From: Ephemerocybe angulata
Taxonomy: Eukaryota > Basidiomycota > Agaricomycetes > Agaricales > Psathyrellaceae
DNA: 58,331 nucleotides
Reading direction: 5' to 3'
Assembly: GCA_013368325.1 (NCBI GenBank)
Contig: JAACJK010000022.1
Span: forward strand, 1 to 58,331
The translations under genes and the position numbers were made by a program. The notes beneath the pieces are model-generated. The model worked only from the letters and a program-made list of their open reading frames with translations. It ran no database searches and had not been told where the DNA came from. Of the stretch, positions 27,230 to 40,599 are shown in pieces (the first letter of the stretch is position 1; each line of letters begins with the position of its first letter).

Positions 27230-30060
27230 AGGTTGGCAACCAAAGCCCTCGTTCGACAGTGGAAATGTGTGTTTAAGGCGAATTTTTAGTGAATTCCCTT
27301 GTGCTTGTTCTGCGCTACAGTAGATCGACGAGCGACTGCATGAAGGAATGCGCGTTCAGGCGATATACATACCACAGGCCACGCGTATACCTTGAGGCAT
27401 CCTCAAGGCTACCTCGAGGCTATATCAGTCAGCGAAATTAAATACACGAGGAGGCTGAGTAATCTAAATTAAAAAAACATGGTATTCCAAATTGCACATG
27501 ACCATACATGAGGCCTCACGAGCTCAGTATGCGCCCGTTCCTCGAGGTAATAATGCGCGCAAGATAAACTAAGTATACCAGAGAAACGGAAAGGCTGTGG
27601 ATGCCACTGGAGGTGTGTTAACACCGGCCGGTTAGATGAAGCGATGCCCAAAGAATGTCGAGCAAACGTACTCGTCCCATTTGCACACAGCATCCCAGGA
27701 AATGATCCTGCACAACGTGTGCCCATCGCTCCCTCGCCAAGTATAGTGTTGGAACAACCCTGGCATCTATGCGCATGTGGAACGGGACCTAGGGGTGTAC
27801 AACGACACGACCTAGCGTGCATTTCATAGATATATTCTAGATGGCCGAATTGCAATTATTAGACGATGGTGAATCGCCTTCCATTCATCCTACCTCCCAT
27901 CCTTCCTTCGTTCCCGGTTCTTTCTCCAGCTTCAACCCCGCCCATTCCGCCGTCTCCGTCACCACCTAGGGCGTTCATGCTCGCCAATGAAGTTCGACAG
28001 TCATCAGCACAACGACGCGCAACACGTGCTCCCTATATATGTTAGCGCCCAGGCGACGTCTGCCATATATAAGCTGTTAAATTCTCATCGTTTTGCCTAA
28101 TGGTCGCTCAAACGTTGGTACGCTTGTCAATACTACTGTCTGCGGCGCGCCGAGGAGGGTAAAGTAGACTGCGGCGGTACGCTCCAGGTGCCCTCGTAGT
28201 ACGTGGAATGAAGTGCGCATTGAATATTGGCAAGTTGGACGGTGTTGGTATGTGATTGGAGTAGGAGGTGGGGGCGATGGTGGAATAGGGGCGGTGCTTG
28301 AGTTGGGATGGGTGTTGGAACGTGAGGTGAGTCTGAAGGTGAGATAGCGAAAGCTGGCTGCACTGCGAGATACCCGTACGTACGTATCCAAGGTCGCGGA
28401 TCATGGTCGGAGTGGAAACAGACTGTTATCGTGTTTCTTCTGGAATTGTCATTGCTCGTCGTTCTCTTCTAGTTTGCTGCATGGTCCGTTCGGAGTGGGA
28501 GTAGGTTATTTTACTTTTATGTAGCCTGGAAAAAGTCCTGTGAACGTGCTTCCACAGTTTTGAGCGCTACATAGGCCAGCATGCTCTGAGTCGACAGACT
28601 GCTGGTATTCACGCTAGATAGTAACCAGTTCATATGTATTGAGGTAATAGGTTGTCCCCACAACCGTGGTCGTGCATTCGCGATCATGATAGGCTTTTAG
28701 TGCGCCCAGCGGGATGTGGGGGGGATGACTCCGGTAGGATGTTATGCGCAACCCGCATTACGTAGATGTTATGTTTGTATTTGCTTAAAGTATTAGGCTT
28801 TCCGTGCTTCATTTATTAATATGATGCCAGTTGCGCACTCAGTCCCTTTCGAGCTTCGTGAAACTTGGTTCAAGGTCTTGCGAAGGGGCTAGAGATTTTG
28901 TATTATCTATACATATCCACTGTTTGAAACGACCTTTTTAGAGCGTTCCGCTATACAGTACAATCCCCTGGGAGAGGTGCAAATGACACTCGCATTCATG
29001 ACACCTCTCCGGTCGACATCCTAAGGGGTAAGGAATCTTATGCTGTCTACCATATGCACAAATCGTTGCTCGAGGCTTCCGTTGCTCACTCGCCGAGGTC
29101 CAGTTTGCACGAACATGTGTCATAAAAACGCGGGTCCTACCTTTAGGATGACCTCTGAAACACTATCGGACTCTGAGTTGAGAAAAGCTGTAGACCGAGG
29201 GCAATTAGAAATTACATGACATCATAATTAAAAGAGAGAATATTTTCTAACATAATACATGACGACTGCAACCAACCTGAAGCAGAATCGGAGGTATCCC
29301 TTCACCTAGCTTCCATTTTGACCTCGACAAGGAGGTTCATGGAAACCCGAACAGCGCATGATGGACGAACATAACGATAATGTAGTCTAGATATACTTAT
29401 TGTGCACGCCAAATAACTTTAGAAGTAGAGGAGAAGGTAGGCCTTTTGAAGATGTCTCTATCTCTCTGGAAATCGCACACCTAAAGTGAGTGTACATACT
29501 ACATCGGAAACGGCTCACCCGGCGAATGATGGCTAACCCAGGTAGGCTTGGCGACATGAATAACAGCATGTATTTGGCTACACAACGACGGAGTGAGTGG
29601 TCTGAAACGACTTGGAACTCCGAAAGTCTAGTAATTTTCTGTGCGGCGAAAGACACATGATCCGTGTCTTACCCCAGATTTCTCCAGACGCTGGCTCACG
29701 TACAGCGGATAACCCTGAGGCTCCATGTTGCGCCGCAGTCTCGTTTAGTCACATCAAGCGCCCATTCTATGCCCATTCAAACCTCCTTAGGTTGCTATGC
29801 TCCACATTTACGTGTTTAAAGAACTTTGCTGAAGTGATAGTTATCTGCAATGAGACGAAGGTATAGTCACTGGGTATCATGGAGGGTAGCCTAGCTAGCG
29901 GGTCTCTTCCTACATGTTTCATATTTTTCATGCCTACACCTCATATGGATAAGTGTCACAACAGAGGGGCTATAAAAACATGGCATTCCCAATGATTTTA
30001 AGTACCAACAACCGAATCCAACCCTCACTGACCACCTCCTACCAAGTCAACCGCTTTTAT
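27230..30060. other. Long stretch without a supported gene
   Basis: AT-richer sequence with only short frames. No repeats, elements or splice patterns stood out on either strand. Confidence 0.45.
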
Positions 30061-30070
30061 ATCTATCACA

Positions 30071-30593
30071 ATGCTCTTCAAGTTCGTCACCGTTGCCACT
30101 GCTTTCTTTTCCGTCGTGAGCGCGTCGGCTATCAACCTGGAGGCTCGCCAGGTCGGCCAGCTCGCAACATGCACAATCGTGACGACCCCATCGAACCCTC
30201 CTAACGGGGGTTCACTCCTCGATGAATTCATTATCCGTGAGTAGAACGCCTGCATAGGTCTAAAGCGCGTCAATATTAATTGCACACACCACTGGCACAG
30301 TGTTCAACCAGGAGTACTCGGACGACCTTCCTCCCGGCAACGCCATCGTGGTATGCATTCCTTCATATCTATCTCAACGCTGTGAAGAGCTCATGTTCCT
30401 CTTCAAATAGACTGGCTCTACTTCCTTCACCGGTCCCAGCGGTGGACCCTACACCGTCACCAAGTCTCTCGGCGCCACTGGCTTGACCGCTGATCAGACG
30501 CGCGCCATTATGCGCAATTGGCAAGGTCAAACTTTCGCGGGACGCGGGGAAGTCGGCGTCACAAGCTGGTTCATCAACACCGTTACCTGCTAG
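30071..30593 (+). CDS. Small secreted protein (132 aa, three exons)
   Basis: Exons are 30071-30236, 30301-30350 and 30411-30593, joined by GT-AG introns of 64 and 60 nt with consistent phase (166+50+183 nt). The protein starts MLFKFVTVATAFFSVVSASA, a clear signal peptide, followed by INLEARQVGQLATCTIV with a possible Kex2-like processing point after EAR. The mature part has two Cys (one near the N-terminus, one as the last residue), a Gly/Ser/Thr-rich middle (TGSTSFTGPSGGPYTVTKSL) and ends in VTSWFINTVTC. It is likely exported. I do not recognise a specific family or activity. Confidence 0.8.
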
Positions 30594-30599
30594 ATGCAG

Positions 30600-31260
30600 T
30601 AAAGAGCATGGGCGTACGCGCCTTCAAATATCCAGTTATAAGCAACGGACGGGTTAGAGTGTCCAATGGTACTTTAGTCACAATGTAACTTGCTGGCAAC
30701 TCCTTACTCGACCCAATGGACATCTATTATGTTATTATCTATATTGGAAAGATGGAAGGGTGCCATAGTATAACGTGCTGGGTGCGTGGTGCTCGACGCC
30801 CGCAGAAGCGCTGAATTGCCCCCGTTCCGAGAGCAGAGCTGCTCATCACGGTTGGCGCTAGGAGTTGTTATTCAAACATTGAAAGGTCTCAGGCCCAGTA
30901 AGTATACGATACTCCGATTAGACATATAGGCCCGCGCCGCCTGCTTCCCAAGTTCGTCCTGGAGACTTATAAGCGCCCAAGTTCAACGTGGGAACCAAGG
31001 TCGGCATAGGCCCGGCATCATTGATGTGACGACGAGGGTGCGTTCAGCTCCTGTCCCGACCGTCCATCTACCCGCTTCCATCGCCTCTTTTCCCCCAGCC
31101 TCTACAGGATTCAGAATGAGTTAGAACACGAACTTACCCACTCACGAACTCAAGATACTGGAGATGACGATAGAAGCACCGCCGACGACGATGTCGGTTC
31201 AAAAATGTCGGTTCAAAACTTGAAGCGGACCAAGAACATCGTTTCGGGAACCCCGTAGCG
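30600..31260. other. Non-coding stretch
   Basis: No supported gene. Confidence 0.45.
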
Positions 31261-31279
31261 ATGGAAGCGCTTTCCAGAG

Positions 31280-33264
31280 ATGCGGTGTTCATCATGGACG
31301 TTGCATCGGTCGCTGGGCGCGTCGGGAACAAAATTAGGGTGGAAGCGGCTCATATCGTCGCGTCACTTTCCTATAGTGAGTATCCAGCACAGCGTATGGC
31401 GCCTCATACTAGGCTCCGAAAGCGCTCTGGAGACGCTTCTCCGCCTCCAAACCCCCGCATCTCCATATTCGCCCTATCCCACTTTCCGCCCACCGATCCC
31501 CTCCCACTACGATCCGCGTACGTTCGAGCTCTGCGAGCTATCGGAGATCGTCGATCCGAGCAAGTACGACTTACGCCCCGAAACGACCGGCCTGATGCGG
31601 ATGGAAATGAAGGAACCTCTGGGGCTGATATTCGCCGTACGTCCCCCTCTGTATCCACCCTTACATTCACCGTCATCGCTGCGACTAACCGCACCACCGA
31701 ACACTCAGATCGAAACCCTCGACATCCTCCTTCCCCCTCTCCTCTCGCCCTCCCCCGCAACTCCCACCCCATCGTCCAACTCCTCGCCTCCGCCACACGC
31801 TCCGCCCACCGCCGCGAAACGCTCTCCTCCTACCTCCCGCGCTCCGAACGCAAACCCTAAGCGCCGCAAAGTCCAAGAAGCGCAGCTGGGAGAAGGTCGT
31901 CTCGCCCACATCGCCCTCCGCCTCGCTCCCCGGAGCCTGTACTAGAAGCCCGATCGCAGGTGCCAGTGGAGGAGGAGGGAGAGGTGGGGTGGCCGGGAGT
32001 GCTGTGGGTGGGATGGGTTGTGCGAATGCGTGTGGGTTTGTTGGCGAGGACGAAGGATGTGAAGCTGCGGGAGACGTCGCTGTCGGGCCTCGTGCACTCG
32101 CGAAGGAGAACGCAGGTGTGGCGGATTCGTCAGCGAGGGGGATGGTGTATCGACCTGACCGTACGTCGGCCCTTTCGAATCTGTTGCCGAAATTCGCTGA
32201 CTTCCTTAGTATCTAATAGTTCCGCCCCACGCGCTCACCTACACGCTTACGAAGTCGCGGAACCTCGACGCACAGGTCGCCGTATGATGTTGATGGTACG
32301 TCCCCCTCGCCTCCCCTGCCTCCACGCACACCTCATGGATCTCTCGATTCTAACGCATCAACGTCCTCTCGTAGCGCCACGTCCTGCGCGCCTCGCAGGC
32401 CTCGTCGCACGCCGCATCCACGACACACGTCTTCGAGTATGCGCAGCGACGTACGGGCAGGTCCCGCTCGACGATGCGCGTGTGCGGACCATGCTCAATA
32501 TGGTTATCCCGTTGTGGCGGAGGGAGGAGGCAAGGTGGTGGAGGGCAGGGTGGGCGGGTCCGGGTATTGTGCGTGCGTATTCGTTTCGTTAAGCTGGGTG
32601 GATTGGGAGCTGATTGGTTTGGAATATTGTCTTTGACTGTTGCTTCGATTGCATTGCCTTCGTCGTACGACTCACTGGTATGACTCCCGCCTCATATGCG
32701 CATCTTTGTTTGTACGTTCTCTCCCTCCTGCTATGTATATCTACCAACTCTCCGTGCGACGTATCCCTATCATCTATATTTGCGTCGTCATTATTCCATT
32801 ATCTTCCCGGGCTCATCCTCACCATCCCTTCCAAACGACCGGTGATCTTCACGAAGGGACCACCCAACTACGCCCTCTCCACCTTTCCCGCCTCATCGCC
32901 CATGATCCCGTTATCCTTCCTGCCGACCCCCGGTCGACCATCTCCGTTCCCCGCTCCGCATAGACCCGCTCACCTTTCACGATACCCAACCCAACATTCA
33001 CAGACCACGCGCGCTATGCCAATTAGCCTTCAACCGATGTGCCTCGACACGTTCGCGAGCGTCGTGGACCCCATCACGCCCTTCGAGCGGGAAGAAGGGT
33101 GGGACGAGGGTAAGAGCGAGGGGGCGGTACAGGTGACGGAGGTGAGTAAGTCTTCGTTTGTTTATGGTGGTAGCACTCTCGTGTTAGTTCCCGACTTCGA
33201 AGGTCGTTCACTGTCTGGCTGTCATGGAACGGAAAGGATACTTGGCGACCCGCTCAGATCTTAG
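31280..33264 (+). pseudogene. Possible decayed multi-exon gene, unrecognised
   Basis: Protein-like pieces occur in several frames: FELCELSEIVDPSKYDLRPE and LMRMEMKEPLGLIFA before a donor GTACGT (about 31638); SHPIVQLLASATRSAHRRET; KKRSWEKVVSPTS; LAGLVARRIHDTRLRVCAAT; and KRPVIFTKGPPNYALSTFP. Donor- and acceptor-like sites lie between them, but I could not chain the exons into one frame. The pattern suggests an old gene losing its frame in the subtelomere, or a gene with many introns that I cannot resolve. No family is assigned. Confidence 0.35.
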
Positions 33265-33269
33265 GCCAC

Positions 33270-34270
33270 ACCTTGAAGGATTGGCTCCGCTTCAACTGCG
33301 TCTCGGTTTGACGAGTAGGTGTTGAGGCACATTGCATCCCCTGTTCCGCTCGTTAGCTAGCTTATACTAAACACACTCGCTATGCCCATTCTCACCTGTG
33401 AGCTCCTTTTCAATATCCAGAGGACCGATGATCCAGGCCGAGTGAGATCGGAGATCGGCCGTATCGACAATACCCTTCGAGCTCCTTCCAGGCTCATCGC
33501 AGATCGCTCAGGTACCGATTCCCAGGATAATGCCTTGCAATGTTACCGTTGTCATCACAGAGCCCATTACACAGCTTTCTAAATGAAACAAACATATATC
33601 CCCGCGCAGTATGTCCATAACCACGATGGGAATTGCGCACAGCGCGCATCGTGTCACGGGCGCCTATTTTATGTCCGTTGACGCTTTGTCATCCATCGTA
33701 GCTTTGAAAAGTCCGCTACGATGAGGAGGTGGGCGAGGCGCGTACTATAAGCGAGGATGAGTGGAGTTTTGGGATGGATGGGAGAAGGTACGCTGGGACC
33801 TGGGGGGAATCGGAATAGTGGCGCATGGTGGTTTCGGCCCATGTGTAGACCCAGGGTCGGGGATAACGAACATGTGGGCGATTCAGCCAATCCTGTCACC
33901 AGCGGCACAGTCGCACTGTTACACATGCCTCGCCTTCATACTTATCTGTTTTCGCCTATGTACGTCGCGAATGGGGCTCAAGCTTCTGACTGACTGATTT
34001 CAAATATGGACCTCCAGCCACTAGGTTAATGTGAACGTACAGAGGATGGAGCATAGCAGAGCAACAGCCTACCTGTGGGACCCTAATTACCTTGAAGCAT
34101 GAGCTGTTGAAATGAACATGCGTGTGGGATCTGGGAAAGGTACGGGCTGTGCTTTACGAGACTAGGGAACCTTCGAGGTATAAGATGTATAATGCTACTG
34201 GTAGAAGGGTCACAAAGGAGTTTTGTCTACGTTCCGTACTACATAAAATCCCAGTCAATCGAGCTGCACG
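33270..34270. other. Non-coding stretch
   Basis: Only short frames; nothing I can support. Confidence 0.45.
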
Positions 34271-34273
34271 CCT

Positions 34274-34841
34274 CTACCTCCGCTTTCCGGATACCTTCTT
34301 CATCGGCATCATCCCTGAGGGCCAAATTTCCAGCGCCTGTTGTGGCTTCGAAACCTCGAAGAGGATTGAGGTAACGGGAAGAGCAACATTATTCTGCACC
34401 AGATCGAAGTCGCTTAACCTGAGCTTGGTGACATGCCCTTCCCTCACAAGTGTGTTCTTCACTTCGTCAATCGTGCTGGTCCACGAAACATAAGGGAGAG
34501 AGATGGGCTTCCCGACTCCGCCGTTGGCCTTGACCGTCACCCCCTGGACGACGCGTGCTTCGAGATACTCGTAGTCGGCGAGATCGCGCCTGTAGTTGGA
34601 CACGGCCTCTTCGAGGTAGTCACGGAGCGATGGTTTGAATGACTCGATGTCCCTTAGTGTGAGGAATTCGTCCACCAAGTCACGAGAATCGAGCTCGGAA
34701 GAGTCCTATATTGCGGTAAATGGGTCAGCCGTGGTCTTGGTGTCTTAAAATGCGGCGTACCTGTGCGGCGTAGACGCCGAGGCTTAGGTAGACAGTTGCA
34801 AAGGCAATCAAACCAAAGGTAGAGCCGAGTGTGAAGCGCAT
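34274..34841 (-). CDS. Secreted protein with SR-EL/RD-rich pro-region and beta-grasp-like domain
   Basis: Exon 1 (34761-34841) encodes the signal peptide MRFTLGSTFGLIAFATVYLS and ends after YAAQ. A 55-nt intron (34706-34760, GTACGC...ATATAG) joins in phase 0 to exon 2 (34274-34705), giving 170 aa. The N-terminal mature region has repeated Arg-Asp/Glu motifs (DSSELDSRDLVDEFLTLRD; YLEARV), common in mushroom secreted proteins and possibly processed. The C-terminal part (about residues 85-165) resembles one unit of the domain in the secreted protein at 41208-42182 (LVQNNVALPVTSILFEVSKP). I chose the second Met because it starts the signal peptide; an upstream in-frame ATG exists at 34922. Confidence 0.75.
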
Positions 34842-34844
34842 GTC

Positions 34845-35155
34845 GATTGAGTATGAAGAATCTTTCTTAGAGTAGTAGGGTTGTGGGGGGAGGCGCAGCG
34901 GGTATGAGTCCTTTTTTGCCATGTTCTACACCCTTAAATACCATCGTTTACCGGAGCATGCCAAGACAACACTGGATGGAATTCCACACTCTGCCCTCGG
35001 GTCACCCCTCGAAAAGGGGAATTGCATCAAAGTTGCATTCTGTCATCCGCTAAACTCAACAGCGGGCGCCAAAAATCAATTCCTCGTTCTGCACCGTTTC
35101 CCTTCAAAGAAAAGGCATACGAAGGATTACCTGTAGCTATTGAGATTACTTCAGA
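34845..35155. other. Non-coding stretch
   Basis: Upstream region of the minus-strand secreted gene. No other gene supported. Confidence 0.4.
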
Positions 35156-35159
35156 AGCC

Positions 35160-36160
35160 TTGAAGTCACTGGAAGGTATCAAACTCGAAATCCTTGCACT
35201 GAGTGGTGTTTTGCATGCGCGGCACGATAGTGGATGACTTTCCGCAGGATGTCTCCAACAAACAAATCCCTCCTGAACAAATTTCAACTGATGGGAGGGC
35301 TTGCCGAATGCTCGGGTGCTGTCTGGCGGGTCTCGAACAAGGGGCTCCCATGATAGCGAGCGTTGAATCCAACCCACCCGGTCGGGTACGTGGGAAATCA
35401 TTCCCCGGAATGGTAAATCTGAAGGATGTCCTTCCACCTTTCCTCCTTTTCTTGAGGTTTGTGGAGATTACATCCACATCGGAGGAGATAATCATTACTG
35501 TATAGCACTTGTATAGCTATATCTTCTATCTGGTCAGAAGGAGAGGCTTCTGGGAGGTGCACAATGCCCCGCAGCACTGTTTTGGTCAGTGGTGAATGAA
35601 TCTGCCTCTCATTCATCCCAGAATCCATCTTTCCACCCCATTCTTGGGATATCAGCTCTATATAGTTTTATCATTGCATATGAAGAAGAATCGTAGCCTT
35701 ACTCGAATGATTGAGGGCAGCAATTGGTCTCTCTGGATTATGAGACCTGAATAGGGAACGGTTTCCCACGTACCCGACCGGGTGGGTTGGATTCATCGCT
35801 CGCTATCATGGGAGCCCCTTGGTCTCGAACGAACTCCCAAAAGCAGACCGAGCATCAGCCAAGCATCAGCTCACATAAGCAAGAAGGCAGATAGCCGTCG
35901 GATTTACACCTTTGTAAGGAAGGTCGGAGGTGATGGCACAGTTTGTTCGAGGAGAATTTGTTTGTAGAGGCCTCTGGAGGCCTCTACAAACATCGAAGTT
36001 TGTGTTGGCCTTAAGCGCGGCCATATCACTCCACCTTCCTTCCTCGTACTCGGCCATCACGGCTTCCTCAGAAATCTGTTTTGTTGAGCGGTTTGTTTTG
36101 TGTCAGAGGCCTGCGGAAAGTCATCCAGTACCGATCGACTTGAAATTCGAAGCCGTGATG
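35160..36160. repeat. Diverged inverted duplication with a central highly matched arm
   Basis: About 70 bp near 35321-35392 (ending in the GGTCGGGTACGTGGGAAA region) recur as a nearly exact reverse complement near 35761-35832. Weaker inverted similarity extends outward: GGATGACTTTCCGCAGGA at about 35233 matches TCCTGCGGAAAGTCATCC-like sequence at about 36108. A 15-bp hairpin, GTTTGTAGAGGCCTC and its complement, sits at about 35962-35994. No gene is supported here. It could be a foldback element or a rearrangement scar. Confidence 0.65.
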
Positions 36161-36164
36161 TCGG

Positions 36165-37855
36165 GCGCCTGGCACTTCTTCCGGTCCATCCGGCGCCCCA
36201 GTCCTACCCTACGCCCAACGATTTATGGAACGCTTCAAGGGCTCTCCATTTCTCCCCTGGCTAGACCTCTGCGGTCCATGCGGTGACCGCCTGACAGCCA
36301 CGGATAGATGGATCTATGCAAATGAGCCCCAGCCGTTTGTCCATCCGACATCTGTTCCGCCTCAGAAAGTCGCTCTCTTCAATACAATTGGGACGAATTT
36401 CAGCGGGAGAGGATGGGGATGAGACTACCGGGTGGCGCGGATGCGCTGGATCGCGAAATCGACCAGGTCGAAATCATCTCGAAACCTGTAGTGTGAAACA
36501 GGCTATTGACCTTCAGCCTTCGGACCGTGGCCCACCCTTCCATGAGTGCTGATCGACGCGCGTCACTCGTACCTCGCTATCGGTTTGCCCTGTCTCTTTC
36601 TTCCTTCACCCACAAGTTTCCTTTCTCAGAGCGGCAGACACACACATGGCGAGCACGATTTGAATTACTCGTATTACACCTGCGTCCGATGTACTTGTAA
36701 CTTTTGTAGAGAACCGATGTTCGATCATCGTTAAGGACGACGAGCCGACAATTTTAAGGTCAGCGAATCTTTCCTTGGCGCCTTAATGGGTGTAACTGTA
36801 ACCTACTTATTGCTCGCCCTATCTGCGACGGAGAGATATTCACCCTCGCTAGTGAGTAAGCCTCACGTCAGGCACAAGCACTCAGGGCTGACATTCTTTA
36901 GATCACAGTTCCAAGTCTGACCCATCGTTCTCGACGACGAGCTGGTTTGATGCTCGAATTGAATCTCACTCTGCTACTACGCTTTCCAGAAAGGGCCCTT
37001 CCATGCTCGATGTTATTTTCCAGGTAGCCAGTCAGTGTGCTTATCCTTCAAGTGTGTTTTAGCAGGAAGTTAGCGAGCGTCCTGTGGCCAAAATGGACGT
37101 TAAGACACACACGCACCTAATAGCCATTGACAGTACGTGTTCCAAGATGAGCCCATGCTCGACCCGAATGTCAAGAACCTCCGCTGACATCGCCAGTGGC
37201 AGCAATCGCGTCGTCGATCAACTACCCTCAATATACATGCATGTGGGCGGTTAGCCAGGTTAGCCTCGCACTCATTTATGACTCTCCTTAAACTCACCAT
37301 CGCTCGCTGCTTCACCACCCCCCACGCGAACCGCCACATCTTACCCTCTTACCATTACGCTCGATATCAACTCGATATTCTCCGCATGCATTCCTTGCAT
37401 TGTGCTGAGGTTGAAGGTGTGCACTGACTGTCAACCGAGCTGCCGTCGTTTTCGAAAGCGGTATGATGCTAGATCTTGGCGCCCTTGGGTTGTTTCAGGC
37501 TATTTTTGCCCTTTACGGCGCCTATCATGGCCCCTCCGGTCCGGTGAGTGCAATTGAGCCCGTGATAGCCCGCATGCCAAGCCTCGTGTATCTTATTTCC
37601 CAACCATCACCATGGATTATGCGCTTACCCTCCTTACTTCGCGGACACGGCGCACCGGAGCCACAGAGGGCCCTCATCTTTTACTTCAGAACTAGGAACG
37701 TCCACCGCAGCAATCGCTTCGCTTCCCAGCACAGCCAAGCCACCCCCAGGGCTAGCCACGTCGCACCGCCTCGTGCAGTGAGCTCCTTCACTTCTTCCAA
37801 CTCCGACACTTAATTCACTTCCACCACCAATTCTCGCGTAAAGAGGACGAATCGA
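36165..37855. other. Non-coding or unrecognised stretch
   Basis: No gene with recognisable features. A frame of 116 codons at 37463-37813 lacks supporting motifs. Confidence 0.4.
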
Positions 37856-37860
37856 GCTCA

Positions 37861-39267
37861 ATGGGCGACAGTCAGCCTCAGGCATCGACATCCAAACATC
37901 AGCTTACGCCGACGAAGGGAGATATCTCTACCAGTCGTCCGCGATGGCAGCAGTATGGCGGGTTCTACAGACCTGTCCGAGATCCTTCAATACCCTGGGT
38001 CCCCAGCCCTCCCCATTCTCCGATGCCTCTGGCGAATGCACCGGTCTTTGAGATCGACTTCAACCTGAAGCCAGGCGAACTCTCGAGCATAGACTCGAGC
38101 CCGACGTCGGACTGGAGCTTCACCCTCCCACCCAACGTCATCCAGCGACCGACCGTTCATGATCACGGAGATCCATCCCTCGTTCCGAAACGGATGTCTA
38201 CGATGCGAAGGCTGGTGAGACGATTTACGTCTCGGGGACGCTCTCGTGCGTACCTTGCTTTGATCACTCGACCGGATAGCCCTTAACCTTCTCGACGCAG
38301 GTCCGAGTACGTCTTCGCCGGCACCAACAGCCAAGGGTAAGATGCCGATGCTCGACAGCCTTCCCGATCCGCAGCGTTCCCTCAGGGTACAACCCCACGA
38401 ATGGAAGGCATACGGCTACTGGGCACGTCCCATTGTGGGGAATGTGCAAGTCCACAACTCAGGTGAGTCGCGATCACATCGCACGACGATCCTCACGAAG
38501 TTCATCATCACAAAGAATCCCCTCCCCAGCACTTCGCGCCCCTCCAACACATCAAGGACACCAGCATGACGCCAGAAGACGTGTTCGACTCGCTCTACTC
38601 ACCTCGCACCGGCTTCCACCCCGAACGCTGGAAACTCGGCATCGAACACCCGTCCCTCCCACCTCGGGCCACTCGCTGGGCGCCCCCAGATCCCACGAAG
38701 CCCCTCCCCTTCCCCTGGGAAGTCCAGCTCAACCCCTTCCTCGAGCACGTATTGTTCGGCGTCCCACGCGTGTACTGGGACGTGCGCGAAGATGTCAGTG
38801 CAGCGCAATACGGCGTCAACGGGAGCGGCGACGAAGGCTGTAGACCACTCACCCCCGCGGACTTTGCACAGCCAGCGTCATGGCCGTTCCTCACCCATAT
38901 GTATATCAACGCCCTCGCGGACGACATGGCAGAGCGCTTCGCGTGGCCGCTCATGGTGATCAACCCCGACGGCATCAAGGTGCGCGACGTACTGAACTGC
39001 GTGTACGCGAACTTTAGGGAGGGTGTGAAGGCGGATGAGTATTGGGGCCCGCATTGGACGACGGCGAGGCGGAAGGAGGCGGCGAAGGCGCATGGGCGGA
39101 GGACGGATGTGACGGCGCCTGAGAATGAGTGGAAGGCGCTTGAGGGGTATGTCGATCCAAACGACCGCATGCGGAGGATCGATTACCTTGGGCAGAGGAC
39201 GCTGTTCAGGGGCTTGGGACCGAACCCGGATGGGACGGGGTGGGTGCTGTATTTAGGCCAGGATTGA
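37861..39267 (+). CDS. DUF6699-like protein (full-length copy)
   Basis: Exon 1 (37861-38245) is Pro/Ser-rich (start MGDSQPQASTSKHQLTP). A 55-nt intron leads to exon 2 (38301-38462, PHEWKAYGYWARPIVGNVQV), then a GTGAGT...CCCCAG intron to exon 3 (38530-39267). Exon 3 carries the domain: PFPWEVQLNPFLEHVLFG, VPRVYWDVREDVSAAQYG, VRDVLNCVYANFREGV, RIDYLGQRTLFRGLGPN and the end GWVLYLGQD. The order of Trp-rich strand, helix and the final strand-loop is what I recall for DUF6699 proteins of mushrooms. As I place them, exons 2 and 3 do not join in one frame (off by one base), so either a splice site differs or the copy carries an indel. No catalytic motif. Function unknown. Confidence 0.7.
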
Positions 39268-40310
39268 ATATACAGTGCTGGTTCCCTTCGACTGATCGGA
39301 AATGCTCATTTCAGGTTCATTTCGCCCTCCAGATATCCGTCCGGTAAAGATCCATTAGTAGATGCGAACCGTGAATGAGTAAGGTATTTTCTTGATGCTG
39401 AGAGACGAGCAAAACGTTGGTAAGATTGGGACTCGAGACTGCGGCACTGAATCGATACTTCACGGGTAAGTAGGCCATGCTGTTGACCCGCTGCATACTT
39501 GGTATTCGTCGAACGCTGCTCTTTGCGTGGTGGCGCCGTGCACTCGTGCAGTCGCACCAGCATGCGAGTGCATAGCGAGATACAGGGCGCACTTTCCTCA
39601 ACCACAGTGTGAGTCCGCTACACCATGTTTCCTATGCACCGCGCACTGCCTGATGTATCAGGAGCACCGTACGCCGAGCCACTGGCATGCGTAGGTAATA
39701 CATCTTGAGGCATACCCTCATTGAGTGATAGGACAGGCATAGATATCCGGAATACTGTTCATCCACGACCCGAGCGCGCTGGATCTACCAAGCACCACGA
39801 ACCCGTCTCGCCGTACTCCCCACACTCGATTGTCACTACAAACTTGCTACTAGGGTATAGGATTGACTACAATATACCGCCTAGATATATCCTATTAATA
39901 CTGTGGTAGGTGAATCGGCCTATTCCGATGTTATCTTAATTAGAGAGAACATAAAAGAATAAGCGCCCAAACGAGCGCCTAGATAATGTGCCTACTAAAC
40001 ACAGTTGGAACTTGATGGGCCTAAAGACGTGTCGGGGATAGGAGCCCAGTTATTAAAGGGGACTGTGAAGGGAATATTACTGTATTAACGCCTGAGGATG
40101 TTCAACAATCGCAAGGCCAGCAACGGGAGCAAAGCACATACCTATTCTCGTTCTGCTTTGACAGCTGGTACCCTTCCTACGTCACCCACACCCAGCGATG
40201 ACTCAACTGGATATCGTTGAAAGGATGCGAAAATCGGTGGGAGGCCGCGTTCACTGCGTCGTTCCCATATTCCGCGAACATAGTATCGTGAGGCAAAGTT
40301 CCTTTGACCA
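39268..40310. repeat. Segmental duplication, copy 1
   Basis: From the 3' end of the DUF6699-like gene to about 40310 the sequence is highly similar to 42945-43143 plus 44465-45340. It includes the uninterrupted GGCCATGCTGTTGACCCGC site at about 39472 that is split by an element in the other copy. No separate gene is supported in this segment. Confidence 0.85.
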
Positions 40311-40324
40311 CGCATGGCATGATC

Positions 40325-40588
40325 AGGTCAAAGATCAACGCCCTCGCGGACGACATGGCAGAGCGCTTCGCGTGGCTGCTCATGGTCATCAACCCCGACG
40401 GCATCAAAGTTCGAGATGTTCTCAATTGTATATACGCGAACTTTAGGGAAGGTGTGAGGGCGGATGAGTATTGGGGTCCACATTGGACGACGGCGAGGCG
40501 GAAGGAGGCGGCCAAGGCGCATGGGCGGAGGACGGATGTGACGGCGCCGGAGAATGAGTGGAAGGCGCTTGACGGATGCCGACGATGA
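40325..40588 (+). pseudogene. DUF6699-like gene fragment, middle part only
   Basis: The fragment reads INALADDMAERFAW, VINPDGIKVRDVLNC, IYANFREGVRADEYWG and ENEWKALDG, nearly identical to residues in the middle of the full copy at 37861-39267, then loses similarity and stops. It has neither the start nor the end of the gene. It is joined directly to the right end of the duplicated segment at about 40315. Confidence 0.85.
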
Positions 40589-40599
40589 GAAGGCTGATG

